Of a stretch of 31,796 nucleotides of DNA, positions 1-10,900 are shown piece by piece. Within the stretch, counting starts at the first letter, position 1, and the number at the start of each line of letters is the position of its first letter. The notes beneath the pieces were generated by a model that was given only the letters and a program-made list of their open reading frames with translations, ran no database searches and was not told the origin of the DNA. The translations under genes were made by a program, and so were the position numbers. The DNA comes from Prorocentrum cordatum (lineage: Eukaryota; Sar; Dinophyceae; Prorocentrales; Prorocentraceae). Location of the stretch: assembly GCA_963575745.1 (NCBI GenBank), contig CAUYUJ010009842.1:1-31796 (forward strand). The letters run 5' to 3'.

Positions 1-63
1 CTATCTACTGCTTGGCTTTCAGAGCAAATAGGTGGTGAGATGCGTAAGAGTGCACACGTCTTC

Positions 64-82
64 TATCCCACTTAGTGGGATA
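64..82. repeat. Perfect 19 bp palindrome
   Basis: TATCCCACT at 64-72 and AGTGGGATA at 74-82 are exact reverse complements around a single T. It lies in otherwise unremarkable sequence (1-135) in which I see no gene. It could be a fold-back site or the core of an inverted-repeat element; there is no further evidence of function. Confidence 0.8.
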
Positions 83-135
83 ACGGGTTTTTGCAATTCA
101 TGCGTAAAATCACTCACTCTGACTCTTTTCTGTTG

Positions 136-300
136 TGTCAGAAACAAGGTTGCCGCCGCACAGTGTTCTGCCTGACGTGTCAGAAACAAGGATGCCGCCA
201 CACAGTGTCTCTGCCTGATGTGTCAGATACAACGTTGCCGCCACACAGTGTCTCTGCCTGATGTGTCAGAAACAACGTTGCTGTCACACAGTGTCTCTCC
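136..300. repeat. 43 bp tandem repeat, about four copies
   Basis: Units start with TGTCAGA at 136, 178, 221 and 264 (spacing 42, 43, 43) and share the string CACAGTGT. Copies differ by a few substitutions. The short open frames across it on both strands are by-products of the repeat and are not called as genes. Confidence 0.85.
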
Positions 301-823
301 CCTGCCGGCACGAGCGGCGGCGTTCGAAATGGGTTCTCATCCACACCCTCATCCTGTCCAGCGTGGTTCTGCCTCGCCCTCGCCGCGTGTGCGCGTCCTG
401 CCTTGCTCACCCAGGTGCTGTTCCCTGGTGTGCCGTGCCTGCTGGCGGGGTGGCGGCTTCAGCCCCTCCCCGCGCACTCGAGTCTCCACGCCATGTCATG
501 TTCGCCATGTCGTTGCGGGTGCATCCGCTGTGAGGGCCTCCACTGCACCCTTGCACTGTCTCTGCCTGTGCGCATGCTGGGCCATTCGGCTCCCAGCATG
601 TGCACCTTTTCCTCAGCGCGTCTGGCGCCCCTCTGCCGTCCGCCGCCTGGCCGCGGACTCTGTCACTTTCGAGGTCCGCCAATGGGGGCTAAGGTTAGCT
701 GGCAGCGGCTGGTGCCGCTGTGCTGTCGGCTAGCTTTTGCCGCTCCTGTTGGGGTTCTCGGCCTGTGCGCACTGTGCTGGGCCATGCGGCTCCCAGCTGG
801 TGCACCTTTTCTCTTTTCGCCAG
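301..823. repeat. GC-rich segment with a duplicated fold-back
   Basis: No convincing gene. A stretch near 566-630 recurs at about 762-826. In the first copy GTGCGCATGCTGGG (568-581) faces CCCAGCATGTGCAC (592-605) over a 10-base loop, pairing at all but one position. The second copy keeps CTGGG/CCCAG and almost the same loop (CCATTCGGCT versus CCATGCGGCT). The segment also contains hairpin copy 1 (445-473). It may be the remnant of an older element lying upstream of the large LINE. Confidence 0.55.
445..473 (+). repeat. C-bulge hairpin, copy 1
   Basis: Outer arms GCGGGGTGG (445-453) and CCTCCCCGC (465-473) pair at 8 of 9 positions. Between them are an unpaired C (454), the inner stem GGCT/AGCC (455-458, 461-464) and a TC loop. 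This is the only strong copy outside the large LINE. Confidence 0.75.
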
Positions 824-1170
824 CCCGTGCGCCCGTGAGGCACCGCGGCCACGGGGCCTGGGCGTGGGGGCGGGGGGTGCCCCGTCTCTGCGCGCCGCGC
901 TGCGGCCAAGCGCCCAACCGGCGGTCCGCCAAGCCGCCTTAGCCACGTTCTCACGTCGCCACTTGCGTTGGGGCCTTCTTCTTCACGCGGTCTGACAGGT
1001 GAGATCTTCACAGTCTGTCCGCCGTCCGTTGCTTCAGACGCAATGCGCCGGGGGAGGGGGCCTGTTGCCCGCCCTCGTTTCTTAAGGCTGCACCGCCGCT
1101 AATAGTGCTTGGCGAGTTGTCGCACCGCAGTGCGCCTCGCGGACGGACCCTGGTCCGCCCACTTGTCCGA
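824..1170 (+). repeat. Upstream copy of the LINE 3'-end repeat
   Basis: This segment matches 17705-18053 at roughly nine bases in ten by eye. The match is strongest from 862, and landmarks include the shared CTGCACCGCCGC block. Like the downstream copy it ends with two small stem-loops: GCAC/GTGC (1122-1125, 1130-1133) and CGGACC/GGTCCG (1144-1149, 1152-1157). A CT microsatellite follows directly. Because the downstream copy is the 3' untranslated end of the large LINE, this one is probably the 3' end of an earlier, 5'-truncated relative. The alternative is that the element carries long terminal direct repeats. Confidence 0.8.
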
Positions 1171-1272
1171 TCTCTCCCGCTCTCTCTCTCTCTCTGCTCT
1201 CTCTCTCTCTCTCTCGTCTCTCGCTCTCTCTCTCTCTCTCTATCTCTCTCTTCTCTTCTCTTCTCTTCGCTT

Positions 1273-1313
<41 letters not shown>

Positions 1314-1425
1314 ATCTCTCTCTCTCTTCTCTCCCCTCTCCCCCCCCCCCCCATCTTCTTCCAATTTCTCTCTCCCTCTCTCTCTCACTCTCGCTCTCTT
1401 TCTATCTCTATCTCTCTCTCTCTCG

Positions 1426-1465
<40 letters not shown>

Positions 1466-1684
1466 ATTCCTCTTTCTCTCTTTCTTCTCGCCTGGTCTCC
1501 TCTCTCAACTCCCCCTCCCTCTCTCTCTCTTCCCGATCTCCGCTCTCTCTCTCTCTCTCTCTCCTCTCCCTCTCTCTCGCTTCCTCTCTCTCTCTCTTGC
1601 TCTCTCTCTCTCTCTCTTTCTCTCCTTCTCTCTCTCTCTCTCTATCTTCCTCTCTCTCTCTCTCTCTCTCTCTTCCTCGCTCTA
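1171..1684. repeat. CT/GA microsatellite, about 0.5 kb
   Basis: Nearly pure pyrimidine tract dominated by CT, interrupted by TTCT, CTCG and a C run near 1341-1352. Long Leu/Ser or Arg/Glu open frames arise from it on both strands and are not genes. It is probably the tail of the element ending at 1170 and the site where the next LINE inserted. Confidence 0.95.
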
Positions 1685-1836
1685 GTCTCGGCTCGAGAGT
1701 GCTCTGCACTCAGACCGCAGCCGCGACGCGAAGCGCCCCGCCTCGGAGTCAGACTCCCAGGCCTCGCGAGACCGGAGGGGTCCCAGCAGGACCCTACTGA
1801 TTCGCGTCACCTCTCCACACCAGAGTGCCCGCAGCA
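1685..1836 (+). promoter_or_regulatory. Probable 5' untranslated leader of the LINE
   Basis: About 150 bases between the CT tract and the first ATG with a sensible coding context at 1837. It contains no open frame of note. A promoter internal to the transcript would be expected here for a LINE, but no motif can be recognised. Confidence 0.35.
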
Positions 1837-2418
1837 ATGGCCCCCAAGAAGCCGGAGCGCCGTCGCTCTTCAAAGCAGCCTCCGAGCTCCCGTCCCACGC
1901 GCCCTGCTGCTGAAGGGTCCCTCCTTAAACGCAAGCAGGACTGCATCGCAGCGTTCAGGCAAGCGGGGTCTGACCGCCCCACGGCCGCCTATAACGGGCT
2001 AGCCGAACTGAACGCGGACGAGCTCCAGGCAATGTACGACATGCACAAGTCCAACACAAAGAAGCTTGGCAGCGCCCTTATCCGCATGTGCGCCGCCAAC
2101 CAGATTAGCTACACGCTCGATCACCACCAGCGCAGCAAGCCTAAGCGCACTGGCGGTGACACATCGCATCCACCAGCGGGCTCCGCACGTCTTCAGGCTG
2201 CGGACACCCAATTTATCGCCTTGGACCCTGCCTTTTGGAAGGTCCCTGTCCTTGCCGAACCCACCTCGCCTGACGACGGCAAGACGTGCAAGCCCAGCAT
2301 CGGCTGCTGCAGCACCGCCTCGAGCAGGGCAAGCGAGTCACGGGTCAGCTCGCGATTGCTGTCATGGGCCCGAAAAACGACAACTACGTCGGTACCGAGC
2401 TCGCCGTCCCCGTCCTGA
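1837..2418 (+). CDS. ORF1 N-terminal part (gag-like), first frame
   Basis: Starts at the ATG at 1837, which is followed by a basic stretch (MAPKKPERRRSSKQ) suited to RNA binding or nuclear entry. Residues about 30-100 look like a compact helical region. After about residue 145 the sequence turns into a Ser/Thr-rich run typical of a wrong frame, and it stops at 2418. In the third frame, open from 2274, a helical and natural-looking sequence takes over. The true ORF1 therefore changes frame near 2265-2300, through a one-base indel or, less likely, programmed slippage; I see no classic slippery heptamer. No named family is recognised. Position ahead of the polymerase ORF makes it the usual LINE ORF1. 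Confidence 0.6.
   Translation: MAPKKPERRRSSKQPPSSRPTRPAAEGSLLKRKQDCIAAFRQAGSDRPTAAYNGLAELNADELQAMYDMHKSNTKKLGSALIRMCAANQISYTLDHHQRSKPKRTGGDTSHPPAGSARLQAADTQFIALDPAFWKVPVLAEPTSPDDGKTCKPSIGCCSTASSRASESRVSSRLLSWARKTTTTSVPSSPSPS
2182..2204 (+). repeat. C-bulge hairpin, copy 2
   Basis: Arms TCCGCA (2182-2187) and TGCGGA (2199-2204) pair perfectly. An unpaired C (2188), the inner stem GTCT/AGGC with one G-T pair, and a TC loop complete the standard plan. The inner stem differs from most copies, but both halves changed in a compatible way. Confidence 0.7.
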
Positions 2419-4382
2419 AGCGCCACCCCAAGGCGCCCAAAGTGGTCCACGCGCACGTCCCTGTGATCGTGTACCAGCTGGGCACCAAGGAGGTCGCCTG
2501 CACGGAAAAGGTAGCCGTCGCCACCATCGACCCTGCCGACCACGTCTGCTGGATTCGGGTGACCATTCATGAGGCCGAGGCCATTGCCGCAGTCCCCTCC
2601 ATGCACCAGGCCTTCGAGGACCAGTTCTCGGGAGGTGCCCCCGTGAACGGTGGTCCACGCGCCAAGGGCCCTTTTCGAGGCGACTCCGCTCCACAGGACA
2701 AGGCGCGCCAAAAGCACAAGGAGTCCAAGAAAGACGCTCGCCGCCAGGAGCTCGATAGCCAGCTCCAGGACACCTTCAAGGCCCTCTCCCACGGCAACTT
2801 TAAAGCCGTCACCATCCTCGAACCCTGCAAAAGCCTAGGCAGGTTTGGATCGGGCGTCGGAAGGAGGTCCCTGGCTGCCACCTTCGGCGTCAGTCTCCAA
2901 GCGGTCGACAAGGTCCTGGCGGGATCAGGGCAACTCGGTGCCACCTACGACCTCAGCAACGTAGGTGCAGACGAGCCCACCGCCGACAAGTATCAGACCG
3001 TTTGGTCCCCTGAGGACCAGCCCATCACGATGGCAGACGCGTTCCAAAAGTCGGTGGAGTTCAAGGCCCTGGGAGTCGTCAGGCACGGCAAGTCAGGCCT
3101 GCTGGGGATCCGTGTTCCGCGGGGGTCCGACGTCGCCAAGGCCGCTGCTGTCAGCACCCGCGGCTGCGAGGCTACCCTCGCCAAGACGCGCTACCGCATC
3201 ACTGGTATTGCGGCACGCCACGCCACGCTGACCCAGCTCGCCAAGACTCTCACAGGCCCGTCCGTTAAATGGGACTGCGAGGTCTACCACACCGCCTGGG
3301 ACCCAGCTACTGCGGCCCAGTTTGCCTTAGTGCGCGCTCATCGGCCCCCACTCACCTATACGGTGCAGGTCGCGGGGTGCCCCATCCCGTGGAGCATCGC
3401 CGAGGCCCCGTTGGCTGAGGTGGCGCCGAAGCGGGACAACGTTACCATCGTCACGCCTACCACCATCACAGAGCCTGTGACGCCGCCAGCCGTTGGTGGC
3501 GGCTTTAGCCCCGCCACCGGCACACTCCTCACCAAAGCGGCCCAGAGCCCCTACCTCCACGACCTCATGACTGCCACGCCAAAAGGCAAGGGCGTCGCAC
3601 CGCTCCTGACCCCCAAGGAGGAGCCTTCAGCCAAGCGCCACCGCTCCTCCAGCGGGAAACGTGACGCCACGCCGCACGCAAGGCCACCCTGCGCCCCAGG
3701 CCGCAGCTCCTCTGCGCCCCCGCACGGCACGGACGGAGCCGCTGAACCGACGGCCGCCCCAGGACCATGTGGCCACGACCCCTGGCTTGGCACGGCGGCG
3801 GCAGAAGGTGGGGGCCACACCGAAGGCGACGCTGCCACAGCCGCCGAAGTACCAGGTGACGTCGTCGACGTCGAGATCCTCTCATCAGGTGATGAATACA
3901 GCGTGGCCTCCCACGAACTCAACACCTTCGGCGAGCGCTTCTCATCGGCCTCTAAACCGCCCGATGCTGCCACGACCCGCATCCAGCACATGGAACAGCA
4001 GCACGAGCTGCTAGCCAACACGGTGGATAACATGCAGGTGCAGCTTGCGGGCGTTCTCTCCTCCCAGGCCACACTCGCGGAGCACGTTTCAGGGCTGGAA
4101 CGGGGGCTTGCCACCGTCGTCACCCAGCAACAGACGGCAACCGCCGACGCTGCTGCACTGCGCGGCGACATCCAGACCCTCCTCGGGCACCTCATGGGAG
4201 GCACCATCCACCTGCCACAAGCGGCCACTCTGGAAACTAAGAAGGAGGAAGCCGCAGCGGCCGCCGAGCCCGCGGCAGCCTGCAGTTTGACCGACCAGCC
4301 AGGCCAGGCCACCCCAGGGACGGGGCCCCCAGGGGCCGACACAGGCAAGGACAAGGGTCGGGCCACCCAGGAACCCTACTGA
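2274..4382 (+). CDS. ORF1 main part (gag-like RNA-binding protein)
   Basis: Open from just after a TGA at 2271 to TGA at 4380-4382, about 700 codons. It joins the frame starting at 1837. From about 2980 to 3420 two adjacent globular segments follow each other (around GKSGLLGIRVPRG and around the WDCEVYHTAWD region), suggestive of small alpha/beta RNA-binding folds, though no family can be named. A low-complexity Pro/Thr/Ala linker at about 3440-3900 carries one hairpin copy. At about 3970-4200 heptad-like Gln/Leu/Val spacing indicates a coiled coil, the common way LINE ORF1 proteins trimerise. The tail is Ala/Gly/Pro-rich. Likely role: binding and packaging element RNA. Function is inferred from position and architecture, not from homology. 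Confidence 0.65.
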   Translation, partial: RRQDVQAQHRLLQHRLEQGKRVTGQLAIAVMGPKNDNYVGTELAVPVLKRHPKAPKVVHAHVPVIVYQLGTKEVACTEKVAVATIDPADHVCWIRVTIHEAEAIAAVPSMHQAFEDQFSGGAPVNGGPRAKGPFRGDSAPQDKARQKHKESKKDARRQELDSQLQDTFKALSHGNFKAVTILEPCKSLGRFGSGVGRRSLAATFGVSLQAVDKVLAGSGQLGATYDLSNVGADEPTADKYQTVWSPEDQPITMADAFQKSVEFKALGVVRHGKSGLLGIRVPRGSDVAKAAAVSTRGCEATLAKTRYRITGIAARHATLTQLAKTLTGPSVKWDCEVYHTAWDPATAAQFALVRAHRPPLTYTVQVAGCPIPWSIAEAPLAEVAPKRDNVTIVTPTTITEPVTPPAVGGGFSPATGTLLTKAAQSPYLHDLMTATPKGKGVAPLLTPKEEPSAKRHRSSSGKRDATPHARPPCAPGRSSSAPPHGTDGAAEPTAAPGPCGHDPWLGTAAAEGGGHTEGDAATAAEVPGDVVDVEILSSGDEYSVASHELNTFGERFSSASKPPDAATTRIQHMEQQHELLANTVDNMQVQLAGVLSSQATLAEHVSGLERGLATVVTQQQTATADAAALRGDIQTLLGHLMGGTIHLPQAATLETKKEEAAAAAEPAAACSLTDQPGQATPGTGPPGADTGKDKGRATQEPY
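3489..3521 (+). repeat. C-bulge hairpin, copy 3
   Basis: Arms at 3489-3499 and 3511-3521 (GCCGTTGGTGG, CCGCCACCGGC) pair at 10 of 11 positions, one by a G-T pair. Unpaired C at 3500, inner stem GGCT/AGCC, loop TT. It lies in the linker of ORF1 and reads GGFSP in frame. Confidence 0.8.
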
Positions 4383-4971
4383 AGGTGCCTCAGAGAGCCC
4401 GCCTCAGCCCTCCGAGGAAGCGCCTTCAGAGGCATCGCTCCCCTCTTCGCGTCGTATCTCTTTCTTGTTACCTCATGTCTGTTTTGGCAGCAGCACGCGC
4501 AAGCTATCTGGTGTAGGGACACCCGTAGTCTTGCAGGGGGCGTGATTGTAGCACTGTACATGAGCATTCAGGGGTATTTGAGGACGTGTGCTGCCACGCA
4601 GCTTTCGGCTCATCGCTCGCGCCGCCCGCCAGGCCTCGCCATCATGTGGCGCCTTGCCTGCGGCCTGGCCCCCCCTCGCTGGCTGGAGCACACCCGTCTT
4701 CAGGCGGTGCGCCCCAGCACGGAGGAGAGGCTTTCCTGCGACATGCGGAGCGTGGGCGCTCTTCTACCTTTACGATGACAGCATCTACAAATACGATCAC
4801 AGCGCCATTTTGGACCCGATCGTGAACAGCACCGCCGCCGCTGGTCCGTGCGGCACCGGGCCGCTGGGCGCCCCCGCGAGCGCCTGGCCTGAGCAGCACC
4901 AGGGGCCCCGCCCCACGCGCTGCCCCCCTGGGACTTCGACGGCTACTACGACGTCTACGACGAGTATCAGC
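4383..4971 (+). other. Region between ORF1 and the first ATG of ORF2
   Basis: The ORF2 frame is already open here, from at least 4588 where the first start-like codon is GTG. Part of it (about 4765-4870, with LYDDSIYKYD) looks like real protein. The first in-frame ATG is 4972. Either translation begins upstream at a non-ATG codon, or the start was lost, or an indel separates this stretch from the true start. A weaker hairpin of the same plan as the family lies at 4691-4709 (CACC, C, GTCT/AGGC, GGTG). Confidence 0.4.
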
Positions 4972-7900
4972 ATGTCTCCTACGAGCACGCCCTCGTCAAC
5001 TACGACACATGCATCGCAGTCGACCACCGATGTTGCCGCAGCTGAGATGACTCCTGCGTCCTCCGGCCACGCCTCGCACCGCATACAAGTTCAGCTACGA
5101 GGGCTACCATCACTCAACATGACGCTTGCGGTCGACTGTCGTACAGCATATCCTCGATGGTACCCTGTCCTCAGCTTGTCCTCGACCGTCGTGCAGCATA
5201 TCCTCGACAGGGCTGCTGGCAAGGCCCAGGCACGCAGTGGCGGCTTCGGCCCCGCTGTCGTGCCCCGCTTCAGCCTCACGAGTCCCACTACCCCTCTGTG
5301 CGCCAGGGGTGAACCCGAGGAGGACCCCGCTTTCTGGCACCTGATGAACATCCGAGCACGGCTCATACCGTGCGCCGCGGCGTGGGCACCAGGTGAGGAC
5401 CATCAGGACGTGTACTGGGCATGGCTCGAGGACTGCGTCCCGCACATCCTGGCGACGCTCCATCTGCCACAGTACGACCACTTTTTCCAGGAGGATTCCG
5501 CGGAGAAAAACGACGCCCTGCGCCAGCGCACCGCGTTCGACATGTGCGAGGATATCTGGCACAGAGCGGGCCCCGACAGACAGCGCACCCACCGCAACCT
5601 CACTCGTATCCAGGGCAGCCACGAGTACCCCACCCGCTACTTTGGCCTCCTTCTGGAATACCAGGGCGCTCGTGCCCAGCTCGTCGGCCCTGAGGCTTTC
5701 GCGGCACCACTGCCGCCATACCTCTCACGGGCCCACGCCTTGCTGCCAATAGGCCTCCCTCCGCCCGACCAAGACGCCCTGGCGTATCTCGCGGATGCGA
5801 TCCTGCACCACCCGCCAGACCTGCAGCCGCTTGTCGAGGCGGAGCTCGCCGCGGCACCGATGGAACCGCTAAACCTACCACCGCCAGCTGGCCCCTTCGC
5901 CCAGAACGCCACGTGTGACCAGCCCGCGGCCGACGCCGAACCGCTTCTGCTCCAGCACACCGCTGCCAGCGATATCAGCAACATATCCCTGGACTCGTTC
6001 CACGTGTCGGACGATAGCCAGAACGACTCCATCCACGACACGGATACCCAGGATCGCGACGGCACGACACCGCCCGGTGACACGGCCCAGCGCGACCGTG
6101 ACAGCGAACCCTACACAGGGCGCCCCCTGTCGCACAGCAGTCCGCCCATCAACTCGACCCAGGCCGACCCCAGCGCACAGCTCAGCGACGCCGAAGGCGC
6201 CACCGCCGCCGACGAGACAAGCCATTCCACTGCACTGCCAGCTCCCACCAGCCCGCGCAGTGGCGGCTTCAGCCCCGCTGCAGCATTGGCTGGATCTGGG
6301 CGTCTTCAGACCTCAGGTGGCAGGACCCCGCCCCGCACCCTTGTCTGCCGAGCTAACGCGACTGACTCCAACTCCAGCGCCGTCGACCACTGGCAGGTCG
6401 GCATCGACAATGATCCCATCGAGGACGCGAGCCCTGACGCCAGCGGCTCCTACGAGGTCCCGCACAGCGCAGCGGCCTCCCGACGCTGCGGCTGTCTCAT
6501 CTGCCTCTTCGTGGCCACGTATGCCATCGTGGTAGCCATGCCGTACAAGGACCAGATCGACGGGTACCTGCCGACACCGAGCCGAGACCCCAGCTACCGG
6601 CAGCGACGACGCCGTGAAGCTGCGGCACCAGGCTCATCCGTGTCCACTACGCCCCGACGCACAACGGCATACGACGCCGCGCCCGCCTTGTGGGGTATTC
6701 TCAAGTGGACCAGTGCCAAACTCAGAGACACCGTCTCGGGCGGAGCCAGCGCAGTCGGGTCTGGCCTCTGGGGTGCCCTGAAATGGGCCAGCGGCAAACT
6801 CGGAGCTATTGCCACAGGCGGAGTGGTTTGCGGTCTTCTCCTGGTCGGCGCCAAACGTCTCGCTCAAGGAGCCGTCGGACACGTAGGAGCCCGCATCTGT
6901 GCGCGCGCCCTGGACTCACCCACGGCCCAGTGGTGCCTCCGCTGTTGCCAACCGATCAGGAGGCCGCGCGATGAGGCCACACACACAATGCCGCGCACGC
7001 ACCCCGACGACCCCGACAGCCAGCACGTGCACTCTCTTCGACACCCGCTGCTACAGGAACACTATGCTGCTGCAGTGGCCGCCGCAGTCGCCGAGGTCAC
7101 CACCGCCACCACCGCCGCCATTGTTGAAGTCACTGCCGCGGTATCGCGAGCCTCGTCTGTCACACCACGGTCGACCAGCCCGTCCCCGCGAGACGGCCCC
7201 ACAAGCGGCGCGGCCTATGGCAACCCGCCGACTCACGAAGACGCCACAGCTCAGGCCACCGACGCCGAGGCAAGTGAAACACGTGAGCGCACCCTCGACA
7301 GCCCGTGGTCCATCTTCCGACATGCAGATGCCCGTGGTTCCTCTTCCGACATGGACACCCAACCACCACGACGGCGAGCACGCTACGCATCACCCGCCAG
7401 GCCCCAGGCGCCTCCAGGCCCTGGTACGCCCTACCCAGCCCTCAGGCCACCGACGCGCAACTTACGCAGCACCATCCAGCGCGACCCAGCGGTCCCAGTG
7501 CCGCCGACGAGCATCCTCACCTCCCTGTACCAGAACGGCTTTGCGCTTGGCAACAGTGGCGTGACTACAGAGGACATCAAAGACGCCCTGCGACTCTACG
7601 ACCATCCTCGATTCACCCACGACCCAACGCTCCAAGCGTTGGCGCCGTGGACTGACATCATGCAGAGGCCTCCGAACCGACTCACTTGGGTGCTGGAAGA
7701 CTCGGGTGGGAACTCAGGCGAGACGATCGTCCCCTACCTCACGTGGGACCTCCGTGAACCCACCACTGACACGCCCACGGTCTTCTGGCACGGGACCCGC
7801 GGCGACCTTGCGGCTCGTCTCGCTTTCAACGGAGGTCACCTCCTGCCGGGCCCCCGCCGTGAAGCAAAGGGTCGAACCGCCACAAATGTCGGCCGCACGT

Positions 7901-10900
7901 ACGTGAGTGTGCACCCGTCGCTGGCCGCGTGGTACGCGGTGCCGCCTCACCCGCCCCGCAGCCTCGAAGACGACACCCTCGCCTGGGGACCCATCGCGCT
8001 CTGGATGTGCGAGGCTACCAAACCGCCGCGCGGTGAGAACTGGCACAACTTCGTGAACGGGGAGGCTCACGGAGCGCGCCTCATCTACCCACGGGTCCTG
8101 GGCCTCCTCATCCGCCTGGACTGGTGTGCCCCCACCGAAGCTGCCTCCAGGTGCCGTGCCCTCCCGCACACCTGTGGCATGGGCGACTGCACGCACGCCC
8201 TCCACATTGCCGGCTTCGATCACCCAGACCTCCGCGAGGCGGCTGAAGCCCGCGACCAGGAGGCCAAGATCTGGCGCCGGCTGGACACCGCGGCAGCGTG
8301 GCCACCGCCGCAGGCACTATACTCGCCAGAGGCAGCGCGAGCATGGGCTACACAGCACTACGACACTGAAGCAGCCACCAGGGCCGACCCCGACCAGCCC
8401 CGTCCGCGCGCCTCGCTTCGCAAGCTCCAGCTGGACCCGCAGCCACTGATCGACCTGGTGTACACTGGCTTGCAGGCCGTTCCCGTGCGGGGGCAGTCCG
8501 ACGTACGAGCGCCGCGCCCCCGCGGCTCCAGCCCTGGGGCCGCGTCTGGCCCATCGCACACCTATCAGCCAGGTGCCGCCCTGGGACACAGTCCAGACCG
8601 CTCATCGACGACATCGGGAGCCGACGACCGCCGCACGCCGTCCCTCATCAGCGCGGCCGCCGCCCTCGCCCGAGGCCATGCCCGCTCACGGCGATTCGCC
8701 TCGCGTTCGTCACGGCAGAGCGGCGGAAACTCCACCTCTCACAGCAGCGACATCGAGACGTGGGAGCACATCGAGACGGAAGAGGAGCCGACCGCCTACC
8801 ACGTCCTCGCCTTCCACGTCCGCGATGTGCGGGCCCGTGTGAACGCCCCTGGCGTCGAGGTCTGGCTTGACCCGGGCGAGCATAACGATGGCGCCTACCT
8901 ACCGTGGGGGGCGACCGTTGTGGGCCACCGCGTTATTGACACTGCGGTTGCGGGTCGCGACGGTTGGGTCATCCTTCACCATGACCATGGCGATGCCACT
9001 ACCAGGCTCTGGGCACCGACCCAAGTCCACGTCAAGGCGGACGACACTTGGCGCACGGTCATGATCCCAGCGGACCTGGGGCCCCAGTGGATCGAGCGCC
9101 ACGCTGACGACGCTCGCCTCCCCGCGGAGGTGGTCCGCACTACAGGCCAGTCCTGGTTCGCCGACGTCTGGCCCTTGTGGGATCGACCCCGACCCCACCC
9201 AGACGACGCAGTCACCGACGAGCAAGCGTTCCCGCCCCTACCAGGACGCTGGACTTGCCTACAGTGCCGATTCCAATGCTGTCAGTATTGTGCTGCCCGC
9301 CGCAACACGCAGCTCGGCACCTCGGGCCAACCAACGTGCCCGGACTGCTCCCTCAGCGGACTACGGGCACCTATGGACTGGTCCACGGACTACTCTTGCA
9401 ACAGCTGGACGTGTGCGTACAGCACCGACAACAGGGACTCCGACACATGCTGCCTCTCCAGCAGATGCCCGCATCCGCCTCGTCCGCACAGCCAGTTCGA
9501 CGTCCGTGCCACAGGGATGCCTCCGCACATCCTCGCCCGCCAATACGGCAACGCGCCAGCCCAGCACGACCTCAAGGAACCCCCCCGAGCGCCTTCAGGC
9601 CCCGGGGGGGAGCCTCCGCAACCAGGCCAAGCAGGATACCAGGGTCAATGGTATCTACCACCGAGGCCGCGTCGCGTCCTCAAGCAGGGATTGCCCGACG
9701 GCACGAGGCGGCCACCAGGGTTCACAGGAACGGGGATGCCTGAAGACCCGTCTCCCGACCAACCGCTGTGGAAGGAAGGCTACGTGCTCTTCGGCCCTCA
9801 CCAGGCCCTCAAGGAGGATTTCATCTTCAACAAAGCGGTCCGCCGACCTTACTCCCTAGCCATCACCAACATGCACAGGGATCGTGTCACAGTCAGGACC
9901 GTCTGCGAGTCTATCGCCGAGCGCATCCACACTACCCGCACGCGCTGGCGAGATGTGGTACTGTACTGGGATGCCGAGGGCGGCCCTGGGCCTCAAGCTC
10001 TCGACTACGACATGCGCCTCTGTGACGCCATGGTGAGTCGTGCCACGACCGAAGCCGAGTTGAACCACGACCGCAGCAACCGTGGTAGCTTCTGTCTCTA
10101 TGGACCAGCGCACCAGCGGGCTGTGAACATCACGGTGCTCCCCGAGCCGCAGAACATTGACTACGTGGAGCATGTACGGCGCTACTCACCCGTCGGGGAG
10201 ACTTACCCAGACCATGCCTTCGAGCACGTCTATCAGGGCTGGCGGCGGCCCGACGTGCCGCCCATCCTCCCCGACACCCGCCCGCTCTCGAGAGCCGACC
10301 AGCAGCGCTACCAACAGCACCAGCAGCGCACCCAGCAGCGCGACCAACGCGACGCAGGTCAGCCGAGCACGCCACGCAACCGCTCTCCCGCGCGCGTCCC
10401 GACAGGGGACAGCGCGGGGTACGGCGGGGGCGCCGCCTATCACCGTGGCCCCATTGGTGCCAGGCCCGCGGCGGCAGGAGCATCCGCCTCCAGCTACGAC
10501 CACGCCCCCCACGCCAGGGTGCACCCAGCGGTCGTCGGCTACCCGCGTGCACTCGGGCAGGCTCCCCCACGGGCCACCTCGCCCGTGCCAGGGTCCACGC
10601 GTGCCTGGGGCCATTACCCAGGCCGCCACGACAGCACCGCCAGCAACCAGTCCGCAGTGGCACCCCCTGCGGCTCCAGCCCAGGGGGCTGCACCAAGCCG
10701 TGGCAGGACAGGGCGCCCCGAAGGATGGCGCGAGGCGAACGTGCGTGCCTGGCAACCGCGCCAACACACGCCCCCGCCAAACGTGGCCGCAGCGCTGCGC
10801 CCTGCCCAGGCAAAACCTGCCCCCCCTGAGCGCGAGCGGCAGCCGCTCGTCCCGCTCGTCCTCACGCACATCCAGGTGCACCACAGCGCCTCCCCGCGGC

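Noticed and set aside
1008-1800. Long Ser/Leu and Arg/Glu open frames across the CT tract
   Set aside because: They are translations of a dinucleotide repeat and lack any non-repetitive conserved segment.
8221-8256. GGCT-GA-AGCC near 8230 as a hairpin of the C-bulge family in antisense
   Set aside because: The purine loop fits antisense, but the required unpaired G on the 3' side and extended pairing arms are missing.
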